Source: Batillaria attramentaria
Taxonomy: Eukaryota > Mollusca > Gastropoda > Batillariidae
Direction: 5' to 3'
NCBI GenBank assembly: GCA_018292915.2
Contig: JACVVK020000014.1
Location: 2,376,001 to 2,440,000 of the forward strand
DNA: 64,000 nucleotides
The position numbers and the translations under genes are program-made. The notes below the pieces were generated by a model. It was not told the DNA's origin. It ran no database searches and was given only the letters and a program-made list of their open reading frames with translations. Shown here one piece after another: positions 20,468 through 30,659 of this stretch. How positions within the stretch are numbered: the stretch's first letter is position 1; each line of letters starts with the position of its first letter.

Positions 20468-20849
20468 GATGGGTGGGGTGTTCGGCAGTTTAACGTCCTT
20501 TTTCACTACGTATGGGTGATATCAAAGACGGGGCCACGAAAAAAAAAAAAAAAAAAAAGGCCAGCACAAGTACAGACTTCAACATAAGTCAAGGACCACT
20601 CGCAAATTTGGCTAAAATTCCTGGAAAATGTCCGTGCAGCACATGGTGGTTTTTCAGCTTCAGCAAGCTTTGCAGGATGCATTGTTAACCCTTTAACAGC
20701 AAAAAAAAAATTTGAAAGATTCCTTGATCTCTATTTTTTGTGAATTCTTAAAAATTAGACCTGTCTGTCAAGGTGGCCCTTGACTTATGTTGAAGTCTGT
20801 ATGTGGCCCCAGCATTGAAAGTCCAACGCTGTACCATTCGGCTATCCCG
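20468..20849 (-). mobile_element. SINE A copy split by a TA-flanked MITE
   Basis: The tail GGGTGGGGTGTTCGGCAGTT and GATATCAAAGACGGGGC are followed by a poly-A expansion (20539-20558). After the MITE the head resumes (AGCATTGAAAGTCCAACGCT, CCATTCGGCTATCCC). Box B has been deleted between two AGC trinucleotides. Confidence 0.85.
20573..20799. mobile_element. 227-bp MITE with TA target duplication
   Basis: Perfect inverted ends CAGACTTCAACATAAGTCAA / TTGACTTATGTTGAAGTCTG, extending to about 28 bp with one mismatch. It is flanked by TA on both sides, and the intact SINE sequence has one TA there. TA duplication points to the Tc1/mariner superfamily. Confidence 0.88.
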
Positions 20850-21079
20850 TTGTATAGGGGTGTGGAGGTGTTCGTAAGCACCGTCAGAATACATCCATCT
20901 TTTTCACTGATAACACAAGCGGGTTACATGGTTCCTGCATCGCTGCACAGCTTAATAAATGTCCTGCCGCCAGACAGACGAACAGACAGACAGACGGCTC
21001 GGTAGATGGCGGAGAGGTGAACCGTGAACAGTTTATCTGTCTGTAAACTCGTCTAGTATCGATTACTAACGGAGGACTG

Positions 21080-21546
21080 GGCCCGTATGTAAAAGTCGAA
21101 GTTAATTTAACCCACGGCTACGGGCCTAACCCAGACTAGGACAAAAGAAACCCAAAAGCAAAATTAAATAAAAAGGAAGGAAAGAAAGGAGAAAAAAATT
21201 CCTTCTATAACGGCTCAGGCACCTTCCTGGAATGGGCCCGCTTCCTGATTTAAAACGATAAACAACAGAAAATTTAACCCTAGAGCTAGTATAGTTCGAG
21301 GTTAATAATAATAATAATAATAATAATAAATGGCATTTGTAGGGCGCATTTCTTTGGAATAAACTCAATGTGCCAATCACTCACCGACACTCACGCACAT
21401 TTTACAAACAGTGGACAGACATACACTAGTGAAACTGACTAGTTTCTGACACGGGAAATTACTGGAAAGCTTTACAAAAGAGGAACGTTTTAAGATTGCT
21501 CTAACCAGGGGCTAAAATGCCTAACCTAGACTATTACATACGGGCC
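21080..21546 (+). mobile_element. CWG MITE copy 6, itself interrupted
   Basis: GGCCCGTATGTAAAAGTCGA start and TAGACTATTACATACGGGCC end, CTG on both flanks (21077-21079, 21547-21549). An unrelated ~200-bp segment sits at about 21303-21505. Confidence 0.85.
21303..21505. mobile_element. (TAA)n-headed insertion inside a CWG MITE
   Basis: It begins with (TAA)n, then ATGGCATTTGTAGGGCGCAT and CAATGTGCCAATCACTCACC. It separates GTTCGAGGTTA from CTCTAACCAGGGGC of the MITE. A LINE 3' end on the minus strand with an (ATT)n tail is possible. Confidence 0.55.
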
Positions 21547-21710
21547 CTGGTCTTTAAAGAAGCGTACTGCAAGAAGAGCAGCGCCCATTGTGTCGGAAAA
21601 AGTGTTTCTCACAAACGCTGCCACTAATTGTCAGGGAGACGTCTCCGCAAAGTCTGGTTTAGCTACAGCTCTGTAAACTCGTCATGTTCGCATCGTCATA
21701 GTGTAACACA

Positions 21711-21926
21711 CGCGGGGTGTATGTACTCCTCAGCTTCGCATACTCCGGGGCACTTCCCACGTTAACGCTGAGTGTACTCCCTCTTGTCTGAACCAGACAT
21801 ACCGGTACTTCACCCTCCACACGCCAGCCTTACTCCCCAGCTGGCAACACTCCGCATATAAAACAAATCCAGCGTTAACGCAGAAAGTGCCCCGGAGTAT
21901 ACAGAGCTGGGGGAGTACATCCCGCG
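21711..21926. mobile_element. Palindromic element, CGCGGGRTGTACTCC ends
   Basis: The left arm contains CATACTCCGGGGCACTT and GTTAACGCTG; the right arm contains CAGCGTTAACGC and AGTGCCCCGGAGTATA, closing with GGAGTACATCCCGCG. Arms are inverted over about 55 bp with mismatches. The left-arm motifs recur at 56198. Confidence 0.72.
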
Positions 21927-22104
21927 TACTACGCCGGCGCCATGTAATTTCCGCTACGGCCTGCTTGAAATTTGCGTCCACTGGTACATGTATGTGGCGC
22001 CGTTTATTTCTGGCCGATCGGGGCTTCTCTCCGCCGGGTACTATGGCTCCCCCCCCCCCCTCTTCCTTGGATATTTTCAACCCACAAAATTCAAAAGAAA
22101 TGCA

Positions 22105-22258
22105 ATGATTCTGAATTCCGAAACTTAAACAGCTGAGCTGACCCTTCCGGCACCACGTGACTGTAATGTGTTGATGTGCTGTGTGCAAGAGAATGCGTGT
22201 GATTCACGTGAGCGTGCGGGTTGGGTTCAGCTCTTTGAGCCAAGCAGCACATTTTTAT
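22105..22258. mobile_element. Partial family H element
   Basis: It has the H right-arm blocks GAATGCGTGTGATTCACGTG and GGGTTCAG, preceded by AACAGCTGAGCTGACC and CACCACGTGA, which also occur at 40105 and in reverse at 58738. Confidence 0.65.
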
Positions 22259-22632
22259 TATCATTATCGCAGTAAACCCAAGTCGACCAGTGAGCTTAGA
22301 ACAGTTCGTACGTGCCCCTTTAAACGCGGCTGCCTTCCCTAACGAATACTGGCCAGCTTGGTGCAACCCCACACATCCCTTCACCGCCCAAACCGCGACA
22401 GTTTGTTGAAACTTGTTGCCCTCCAAATAGTGATAATTCACTGGAATCGGTTTTCTCGTGTCTCCTCCAGCTCGTAATCACATAATTTCTTCGTCTCGTC
22501 TTACCGCCTGCGGAGAATTTAACGTGGCTTTAGTGTACATGGGCGTACTATTGCAATTAATTCGGGGGGGGGGGGGGGGGGGGCTGCATGGCCTCTGCTT
22601 GGATACTGAGACGATGAGGTATTTCATGAAAC
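22259..22632. other. No gene seen; poly-G tract
   Basis: A G run of about 20 bp lies near 22563-22583. Nothing else recognised. Confidence 0.4.
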
Positions 22633-22845
22633 CAGGGACCTACATTTTTGGAAGTTCTCAACCCAGAAAATTTTATTTTTAAAAGTTTTCAGTCTGGAAG
22701 ATTTCATTTTCGAAAGCTCTTATTCTGGAAATCAGGAGTGTTCCGTTCAAAGCCATGCAGTCTGTTCCATTTCGAACATTTTCTCACCTTTCTAAATGAG
22801 GGATGATGTTCTGAGGGGTGATGGACTGTTCTATGTAGGTCCCTG
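22633..22845. mobile_element. 213-bp MITE, CAGGGACCTACAT ends
   Basis: A perfect 13-bp terminal inverted repeat CAGGGACCTACAT / ATGTAGGTCCCTG. The A/T-rich interior has no frame. Flanking duplication is not clear. Confidence 0.65.
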
Positions 22846-22901
22846 ATAAAACTCACAAGTGTACCTGAGTACTATAATCAGTCCCTTCACTGCCCCTTTT
22901 T

Positions 22902-22949
22902 AAATCCCATCTGAAGACCTTTCTCTTCGGTCAAGCCTTTGATAGCTAA
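22902..22949 (+). pseudogene. LINE ORF2 C-terminal remnant
   Basis: A short frame reads KSHLKTFLFGQAFDS and stops at 22947-22949. This resembles the extreme C-terminus of a widespread LINE group (LKTHLF.QAF-type ends). The frame is lost just upstream, near a T run. No reverse-transcriptase motif is left. The match is short and from memory. Confidence 0.5.
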
Positions 22950-23017
22950 AACATCTGGTGTGTCTGTCTGTGTGTACCATGAGTCGTTGCGCGTTGTATG
23001 TGGGAGAGGATGTAGAT

Positions 23018-23019
<2 letters not shown>

Positions 23020-23094
<75 letters not shown>

Positions 23095-23133
23095 CAGACA
23101 GACAGAGACAGACAGAGAGAGAGAGAGAGAGAG
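23020..23133. repeat. (TG)n-(GA)n compound microsatellite
   Basis: TG run (23021-23077), then GA/CAGA units to about 23133. Confidence 0.95.
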
Positions 23134-24025
23134 CCTTGGATCTGGCTGGAATGATCGAAGGGTCTTGAGCACGGCGGGGGAGATGTTGTAGTGGGCGGGA
23201 TGTGAAGGAGGTTGCTAACAGTAATACTGGCTGACAGCAGATGCATCATCACTCTCAAAGGACGTGTGTTTTTTTGTTGTTGTTTTTTCACGATGGCGGG
23301 ATGCAGCGCAGAAGATGATATTTTGGACATTTGCAGTGGCTGTTATTGAAAAGTACACCGACTGCTTTTTTGTGTGTGTGTGACGTAGGAAGGGGACAGG
23401 TTGGCCGTACCCCCCCCCCCCCCGAACACACACACACACACACACACACCACTTACGTCCAACGCCCCTTCCCCCAACCCCTAACGCCACACTCCTCCAT
23501 CTGTTTCAATTGTCTTCTGACAGGTTTGCTGTCGTGTCCCCTCAGCCGACCCCCTCCCCCCACCGACTGCCCAACCCCCTCCCCTCCCCCTGCTCCCCCC
23601 CCCCAACCCCCTCCTTCTCCCGCCATCCTCCCTGTGTCCCAAGTGTCGTCTGACGGGCGAGAGCGTATGGGATGCGAGATTTGTGAGCGGTATTTTTCAC
23701 CATTGATTGCTTCCATCATGATCAATCGGACGCGATTGCCACACAACTGCCCCCCCGGATCGAACACGTGACGTCACGGGGACGATCGCCGGTGAATGAT
23801 TGAATTGATCACGATGGAGGATAGTGGGGGAGGTAGCGCACAATACCAAAAAAAAAAATATATAAAAATTAAGCCTTTGTTGCAGGGTCAGGCCATATCA
23901 CAGTTCTAGGGACATTCCCTTTTGCCTCTCTGATCCAAAGCCCAGTCAGCAGTTTTCTGCTGCCCTGATGCAGTCAGTGTCCCAGTGCTGAAGGGGGTCT
24001 GGATAGCTCAGGTACTCTGCGACTA
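23134..24025. other. No gene seen; C-rich low complexity
   Basis: Poly-C runs (23410-23424, 23553-23625) and a short CA run (23428-23449). The open frames here (for example 23331-23771) are Pro-rich readings of C-rich DNA. Confidence 0.45.
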
Positions 24026-24028
24026 CAG

Positions 24029-24406
24029 GGCCCGTATGTGAAAACTCGAGGTTAATTTAACCCACGAATACGGGCCTAATCCAGACTAGGACAAAAGAAA
24101 CCCCCAAACAAAACTGAATTAAAAAAGGAAGCGAAGAAAGAAAGACAAAAATCCTTCTATAACGGCATAGGCACTTCGCTCGAATGGGCCCGCTTCCTGA
24201 TTTAAAACAAACAAACAAACAAAAACAACAGATAATTTAACCCCTGAGCTAGTTTAGTTCGAGGTTAGACTCTAACCCAGGGCTAAACTCCCTAGCCCCG
24301 ACTTTTACATGCGGGCCCTGAAAATTTAACCCTAGAGCTAGTTTAGTTCGAGGTTAGACTCTAACCCGGGGCTAAATTCCCTAACCCCAACTTTTACATG
24401 CGGGCC
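24029..24406 (+). mobile_element. CWG MITE copy 7 with a duplicated right half
   Basis: A complete copy ends at 24317 (ACATGCGGGCC). The last ~87 bp (AAAATTTAACCCTAGAGCTA to ACATGCGGGCC) is then repeated to 24406. CAG flanks the whole composite (24026-24028, 24407-24409). Confidence 0.85.
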
Positions 24407-25137
24407 CAGGTCACCGACTGGAATTCAAATGAGGCAGGTTAGGGATTAAGATGACCGGTATTATTAAACTACATTTCCCTTGTTTTCCTAGATTTTTTTT
24501 TTCTTTTTCTTTTTTTCTGGAGTTCTTTAAAGGTCCTTTGACCCCCGCTGCTTGACTTTGGTGGCAAGAGGCATGTCTGGTGTGCTGTCAAATGGCAGGC
24601 TTGACTTGATGGGTGGCCTGTTTTTAACCAGGGCCTGTATGTAAAAGTCGAGGTTAGGGCTTTTAGCCCCGGGCTAGAGTCTAACCTCGAACTAGGGTAA
24701 AATTTTCTGGGGTTTTTGTTGTTGTTGTTTGGTTTTTTTGTTGTTGTTGTTGTTTTAAATCAAGAAGCGGGCCCATTCCAGCAAGGCGCCTAAGCAGTTG
24801 TAGAAGGATTTTTTTCTTCCTGTCCTTCCTGTCTTCGCTTCCTTTTTTTAAATTTAATTTTGCTTTTGGGTTTCTTTTGTCCTAGTCTGGGTTAGGCCCG
24901 TAGCCGTGGGTTAAATTAACCTCGAGTTTTAAATACGGGCCCAGGTCACCGACTGGAATTCAAATGAGGTAGATTAGGGAATAAGATGACCGGTATTATT
25001 AAACAACATTTCCCTTGTTTTCCTAGATTTGTTTAAAGGTCCTTTGACCCCAGCTGCTTGACTTTGGTGGCAAGAGGCATGTCTGGTGTGCTGTCAAATG
25101 GCAGGCTGGACTTGATGGGTGGCCTGTTTTTACCTAG
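24407..25137. repeat. ~200-bp direct duplication around a CWG MITE
   Basis: CAGGTCACCGACTGGAATTC to GGTGGCCTGTTTTTA occurs at 24407-24628 and again at 24942-25133. The second copy lacks a T/C-rich stretch near 24490-24520. The intervening 24632-24941 is a CWG MITE; the duplicated block begins next to a MITE end both times. Confidence 0.88.
24632..24941 (-). mobile_element. CWG MITE copy 8
   Basis: GGCCTGTATGTAAAAGTCGA start and ACTCGA-type end TCGAGTTTTAAATACGGGC; CAG on both flanks (24629-24631, 24942-24944). Interior in reverse orientation (AAGAAGCGGGCCCATTCC). Confidence 0.85.
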
Positions 25138-25235
25138 ATCCTCTGACATGTGCAGGGCATGAATAACAGGGTGCGCAGTTTTCAGCTGTGTCCGCGTGTG
25201 GGGTTAAGAACGACACAGCATCAGCAGACTGGGAA

Positions 25236-25510
25236 AATTGTGACCCTCCACCACGAAATGAGTCTTCTTCTGCTATTTGTTCATGTTACAAGACAGGGAG
25301 CCGGGGTGGTCGAATGGTAGAGCGTTGGACTTCTAATGCTCGGGTCAGTCGTGAGTTCGATCCCGGCTGGGGCCAAATATTTGTGCTGGCTTTTTCATCG
25401 TTGCCCCGTCTTTGATATCACCCTATGTGGTGGAAAAGGACGTTAAACCCCCAAACACCCACCCCACTCATGTTACAAGACGACTCATTTCGTGGTGGAG
25501 GGTCACAATT
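25236..25510. mobile_element. Hairpin MITE with a SINE in its loop
   Basis: Perfect 29-bp inverted arms, 25236-25264 and 25482-25510 (GTGACCCTCCACCACGAAAT on the left). Without the SINE and one duplication copy the loop would be about 30 bp, so the original element was a near-perfect hairpin of about 88 bp. Confidence 0.82.
25295..25467 (+). mobile_element. SINE A copy with 14-bp target duplication
   Basis: Flanked by TCATGTTACAAGAC at 25281-25294 and 25468-25481. It carries a 4-bp CAGT insertion before CGTGAGTTCGATCCC. Confidence 0.94.
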
Positions 25511-25729
25511 GCATTAAAAGCTTTTTTTTTTTTTTTTTGATTACTGTCAGCAGACACGTCTTGCCGCTGGAAACTGTTGTCTGTTTTGTCTGGAAAGCCT
25601 CATGGAGGACAGGTGCCACTCTCATATTTGTAGGACTCAAAGTGTAGGAACTGATTGCAGTCTGTGACCTGCAGTGTCAGTTATTACAATCCGTCTTCCC
25701 CCACTGGGGTAACTGGACAAAATTGAAAC

Positions 25730-26135
25730 CAATACCAATATCAATATCGTTAGCAGTATCAGTATCAATATCGGTATCAATACCAAGTTTACTGTATCAG
25801 TAAATATATCATTACCCGTATCAATACCAGTATCAATAATTATCTTTATCAGTATCAGCAGCAATATCAGTATAAGTACTAATTAATATCATTTCATGTA
25901 TAGGTGTGGGTATCAGAGTCAGTATCAGTATTAATACCCCAGATCAATATCAGCATCGATAATGATCTTTATCAGTATCAATATCAACATTAGTGTCTGT
26001 ACCAATTAATATCATGACATATATAAGTGTCGGTATCAGTGTCAGTGTCAGTATTAATACCCTAGATCAATATCAGTATCGATAATTATCTTTATCAGTA
26101 TCAGTGTTACTATTAGTATCAGTACCAACTACGAT
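25730..26135. repeat. Degenerate hexanucleotide (CAGTAT/CAATAT) array
   Basis: Some 400 bp of ATCAGTATCAATATC-type hexamers with frequent substitutions, including internal higher-order copies (CAGATCAATATCAG..ATCGATAATTATC twice). Frames here are Ile/Leu/Asp-rich readings of the repeat. Confidence 0.88.
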
Positions 26136-26504
26136 ACTTATTGCACCTCACTTTTTTCATATCGCATACCTTAGTGGGGTCAGAATGCAGCAGCCACGAA
26201 CTGAGTAACACTATTTCCATTTTCCTGTCTCCGTTTTAAATTGTCTCTCCGACTACCACTACACGGATAACATCATTCAGATAACGCTAACGCAAGGTGG
26301 AGATATTTCAGTCAATTTCGCTCTATCTCCTCCCTCCTCCTCGCTTACTGGTCAGCGTTAACACGGGGTGCGGTCAAAAGAGGAGTGAGTGTTTGCGGTG
26401 CTGCAACGCGATGGCGTATGGCTTCTCTCACGCAAAGCCATATGTTTGAAACACGAGCATGCACAGTTGCTCACCTGTATGCATTGTTGTTGTTGTTGTT
26501 GTCG
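26136..26504. other. LINE 3' flank candidate and spacer
   Basis: On the minus strand this follows the LINE stop codon at 26517-26519 and includes the (CAA)n run at 26485-26502, so the part near 26400-26504 is probably LINE 3' UTR. No gene is seen in the rest. Confidence 0.4.
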
Positions 26505-26516
26505 TTCGTCTCTTGG

Positions 26517-26790
26517 TCACACTGGAAGTTCAGTTCTGAGCATGAAGTCTGCTGTCCTCTCCAGCTCCCGCTGAGGGCCGTACAGTTTGGTATGTAGAGG
26601 AGTTTCCGATGGCCACGTCGTCATCCTTAGCTGTTGGTATAGTGGACAGTCCTGGATGATGTGTTGTCCGGTCTGCTCGGCATGGCCACACGGGTAGAGG
26701 GGAGTCGTAGCCGGTTTCAGTTTGTGGTACAGGTGCGTTTTTCAGGCTGTAGTGTTCACTGCGGAGTTTTGCATTGTTATAACGCGTTAG
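26517..26790 (-). pseudogene. LINE ORF2 C-terminal fragment with broken zinc knuckle
   Basis: Read leftward, the frame ending at 26517 gives PCGHAEQTGQHIIQDCPLYQ, then QLRMTTWPSETPLHTKLYG, then LERTADFMLRTELPV and stop. This matches the C-terminal CxC..H..C region typical of many invertebrate LINE ORF2 proteins, where the motif normally reads CPCG; here the first Cys is Tyr. The region further upstream (LTRYNNAKLRSEHYSLKN) lies in another frame, so there is also a frameshift near 26697. A (CAA)n run lies in the expected 3' UTR. Clade is uncertain. Confidence 0.72.
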
Positions 26791-26837
26791 TTGAAGTCGT
26801 TGTCTGGTTGATAAAACCGCCCCTTTCTCAGTTTCAC

Positions 26838-27248
26838 GCAGACACTGAGACCCAAGTCCGTTGGAAACACTCGGTGTTACTCTAATTTGAAAACAGAAAA
26901 CACTCGGTGCTGCTGTTTGGAAACACTCTGTACTGGCAGTGCTACCTTTTGAAGCGGAGCAGCACCGGAAACACTTACGTCCATTTTAACCACACCCCCG
27001 CGGTGAAGTGGTGAAAATGGAAACACACGGTGCTACCGCTTGGAAACACTCTGTGCTGGCGGTGCTACTTTTTGAAGAGGAGTAGCATCGGAAACACTGA
27101 CGTACATTTTAACCACACCCCCCGCGATGAAGTGGTGAAAATGGAAACACACGGTGCTACCGTTTGGAAACACTCTTTACTGGCAGTGCTACTTTTGAGT
27201 AGCACCGGAAACACCCGCGCCCGTTTTGATTGCACCCCGAGGTGAAGT
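26838..27248 (+). repeat. Family G: tandem ~120-bp units
   Basis: Three units share GGAAACACTCTGTACTGGCA, GTGCTACTTTTTGAAG, AGTAGCACCGGAAACAC and ATTTTAACCACACCCC. Anchors at about 26968, 27089 and 27207 give 118-121 bp spacing. An inverted single copy is at 43080-43275. Confidence 0.82.
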
Positions 27249-28097
27249 GTTCGGACTGTGCTTTACGCTTGTTCCGCCGTCAAACCCGCCATCATGGCCA
27301 CAGACATTGACCCCATCAGGCGGGAATCTCATAATCCGGCAATTCTCACAGGAGCATGTAGGCCAATTTATAACGCCTTGGCTGTAGCAATTCCTTGCCG
27401 TTGTTGTTGTGGAAAGAGGGGGAGGGGAGGGGGTGGGGGGTAAAGAGGGATTGGGTCATTCAAGGCAACTGAATGTCCGAAATCTTTTTTGAAAGGTCTT
27501 TTCCTTTTCTTACTTTATGGAGATGAATTTGAAGGGAGGAATCAAATGAGACGAAATTGGCGGACGACCCCAAAACCACTCTGCGACTTTTCCCGTCGGG
27601 AGAGCTGCGCAGTTTCTTTGCAGTCCAACGGAAAGGTAATTTGCCCAGAAACTGAGGGCTCCATTAAAAGTAAAGCCTGTTTGTTTCGTAAGAATCCCTT
27701 GACTTGTGCTCCCACTGGAAAGGCAAAAACAACTGTGCACAACATTTTCTCCCCCCCCCCCCTTTTTTTCCCCCTCTGAAAACTGGACGTAATTGGACTA
27801 TTTTACAAATGAGCTGGGTTATTATGTTAAAATGCGAAAGGATTTGCCTCCGATTCAATCTGTTTAGAAACTGGGTAAGTAGGTCGGCACGCATTGACCT
27901 TGTGCTTCAGATTTTTGTTGTTGTTGTTGTTGTTTTTTTCCCAAGAGAGAAAGAGAGAGAGACTCAGACTCAGGTCATTTACTGCGTAGGCATTTTTGCC
28001 CTTTGCAAAGGGGTTAGGGGGAGGGGGCATTACAGAGCCATGCAGAAATACATGCCATACATCAAACAGAGGAAATGATGCGACAAGGATTCCAAGT
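27249..28097. other. No gene recognised
   Basis: Mostly unique sequence with poly-C/T at 27752-27776 and (GTT)n at 27915-27940. Frames such as 27489-27779 and 27704-28078 contain no recognisable domain. Confidence 0.4.
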
Positions 28098-28099
28098 CA

Positions 28100-28131
<32 letters not shown>

Positions 28132-28166
28132 GAGAGGGAGAGAGGGAGAGAGAGAGAGAGGGAGGG

Positions 28167-28197
<31 letters not shown>

Positions 28198-28220
28198 GGG
28201 AGAGAGAGAGAGAGAGGGAG
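28098..28220. repeat. (GA)n/(GGGA) microsatellite
   Basis: About 120 bp of GA with regular GGGAGA interruptions. Confidence 0.95.
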
Positions 28221-28361
28221 ATTTCTGACGAAAACGTCTAATGTTGACACGATACAACCTCGTCAATTGGGATCATCCCTCCCCCCCCCCCCTTTATCTC
28301 CACCTCCCTCCAGTTAAACAAAACAATAAAATAATTCATTGATCGTTGTACGCCTCATCCA

Positions 28362-28725
28362 CGGCTGTTGTCATATGTTGTTGTTGGCTCGCGTCTAGTC
28401 GATACATGAATAGTATTTATAATTAACACCTGGGCTTATAGCCCCAGGCTGGTCCTTGACGAAATCAAGACAATTCATTCATGCGTTGTAACAAACACTC
28501 CTATTGAATTGTGGAATAAAACGAGCCCGACTTTCAAATTGATTTGCGTGTGTTGTACACGAGTGGCCCATTTTCACGATTAGTGTCACGCCTTACTTGC
28601 AGCTGTTGTTGTTGTTCGGTCGCATCTAGCCAACACATAAATATTAGTCATAGTTAATCCCTGGGCCGTGCGCCTCAGGGGGTAGTCCTTGACAAAATCA
28701 AAGCCAGATACACGATATAGAACAA
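28362..28725. repeat. Two diverged ~115-bp direct repeats
   Basis: Copies at 28362-28475 and 28601-28715 share GGCTGTTGT, TCGCRTCTAG, ATACATRAATA, ACCTGGGC and GGTNNTCCTTGACRAAATCAA. The first holds a CCTGGG..CCCAGG hairpin. Confidence 0.65.
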
Positions 28726-28786
28726 ATCCTGAGGCAGGGTTTAACTCTTTCTACACTGACGCTGCCGTCATATATCTTACACTAAT

Positions 28787-29465
28787 AATAATAATAATAA
28801 TAATAATGATAATAGTAATAATTTTTCTATCGCCTATATCTCCGAAGCCGGGGCTCTAGGCGCTTTACAAAAATATGCAAAACTAAAGGTGGTAAATAAA
28901 TACATGAATAATAGATAAATAATCAATTAAAGAAAAAAAGAATAAAAGCGTACATACATACATACATACATACATACATTCATACATACATACATACATA
29001 CATACATACATCATACATACATACATACATACATACATACATACATACATACATACATACATACATACATACATACATACATACATACATTCATACATAC
29101 ATACATACATACATACATACATACATACATACATACATACATTCATACATACATACATACATTCATACATTCATACATACATACATACATACATACATTC
29201 ATACATACATACATACATACATACATACATTCATACATACATACATTCATACATACATACATACATACATACATACATACATACATACATACATACATAC
29301 ATACATACATACATACATACATTCATACATACATTCATACATACATTCATACATACATTCATACATACATACATACATACATACATACATACATACATAC
29401 ATTCATACATACATACATACATTCATACATACATTCATACATACATTCATACATACATACATACA

Positions 29466-29497
<32 letters not shown>

Positions 29498-29597
29498 GTC
29501 AGACATTCAGACATTCAGTCAGACATTCAGACATTCAGTCAGACATACGTACAAGCACTGCCGCCTACATACATACCAACACCCAGTACACACCTAC
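28787..29597 (-). mobile_element. LINE 3' end with expanded tetranucleotide
   Basis: On the minus strand the sequence ends GTAAAGCGCCTAGAGCCCC, then GGCGATAGAAA and an (ATT)n tail, the classic form of a LINE 3' tail. The same element lies at 38163-38413, where the blocks ATAAAAGCGTACATAC, AGTCAGACATAC, CAAGCACTG and CCTACATACATACCAACA occur with only a short TACA run between. Confidence 0.72.
28951..29493. repeat. (TACA)n with TTCA interruptions, about 540 bp
   Basis: TACA units interrupted by single TTCA units at irregular spacing. The Met/Tyr/Cys/Val-repeat frames across it are artefacts. Confidence 0.97.
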
Positions 29598-29892
29598 ACA
29601 CTGCCTGCAGCCCCGGCGGTGACACCAAGCCACCATCTTTTCGCCAATCTTTCCATCGCATAAACCGCATGAAAAACGTGCACAAGAGTATCCTACGAAG
29701 ACAGAAACCGTTTCTAAGGAAGATCACTCCAAGAAAACCTGGTAACGACTAGAAACAGTGGAACAGAATGAATTAAGATTTCGCACACTACTGACTGTTA
29801 TTACGACTATCGTCGTAGCGCGGTAATGGGGAGTGAAATCTTGGTTTACAACGATGGACGTAGCTCGGGCAGAATGGGTTAAAATATCCCAG

Positions 29893-30155
29893 GGCCCGTA
29901 TGTAAAAGTCGAGGTTAGGGGTTTTAGCCCCGGGTTAAAGCCTAACCTCGAACTAAACTAGCTCTAGAGTTTTTTTGTTTTTGTTTTTAATCAGGAAGCG
30001 GGTCCTTTCCACCATGGTGCCTATAGAACGCTTTTTTCCTTCCTTTCTTTGCTTCCTTTTTCTATTTAATTTTGTTTTGGGGTTTCTTTTATCCTAGTCT
30101 GGGTTAGGCCCGTAGCCCTGGGTTACTGATGAACCTCGAGTTTTACATGCGGGCC
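29893..30155 (-). mobile_element. CWG MITE copy 9
   Basis: GGCCCGTATGTAAAAGTCGA start, TCGAGTTTTACATGCGGGCC end, CAG on both flanks (29890-29892, 30156-30158). Confidence 0.86.
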
Positions 30156-30315
30156 CAGATCTTGACAAATCAAAAGAAGCACAAAAGGCAGTAAAAGTGC
30201 ATCGAAGCCGGTAAACAAGCAAACAAGAACATGAACAAGAACAACTTGAACATACATATGCATTTCGGTTCATATCTTAGCAGGCTTAATAACACGAATT
30301 GAGCGAACAGCCTGC

Positions 30316-30617
30316 TCTTAACTGGGCACAGCGCGCGAAACACACATGTGCGCATCACAGTCGTTGCGCTCGGTGTGTCTACTAACCACAAAACTGAACA
30401 CAGCTGTGCTCGGGACAAACCGATTGTCCGCCATGTTTGCGCGCCGAGTGACATAGTCAGTACAGCCAATCAGAATCTGTTGTGGAAACCACAGTCACAG
30501 TTGTGGCTATTTGAAATCCAGGTTGCTGTGATGACGCCACAGCGGCGGAAACCCCGAAATCACAACTGTGTCACAACTGTGGACAGCACTGTGGCGCTCC
30601 GCAGTGCCCAGTTAAGA
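30316..30617. mobile_element. MITE candidate with TCTTAACTGGGCAC ends
   Basis: Inverted repeats TCTTAACTGGGCAC (30316-30329) and GTGCCCAGTTAAGA (30604-30617), with further similarity inward (GCG blocks). The interior has repeated CACAACTGTG/CACAGTTGTG motifs. The ends resemble the Harbinger-like element at 59375 (GTTCTTAACCGGGC), so a related class is possible. The exact outer tips are uncertain. Confidence 0.6.
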
Positions 30618-30659
30618 ATGTATTGGAGTTTTGAGGCTTCGCGCAATTGTATTCTTTGA

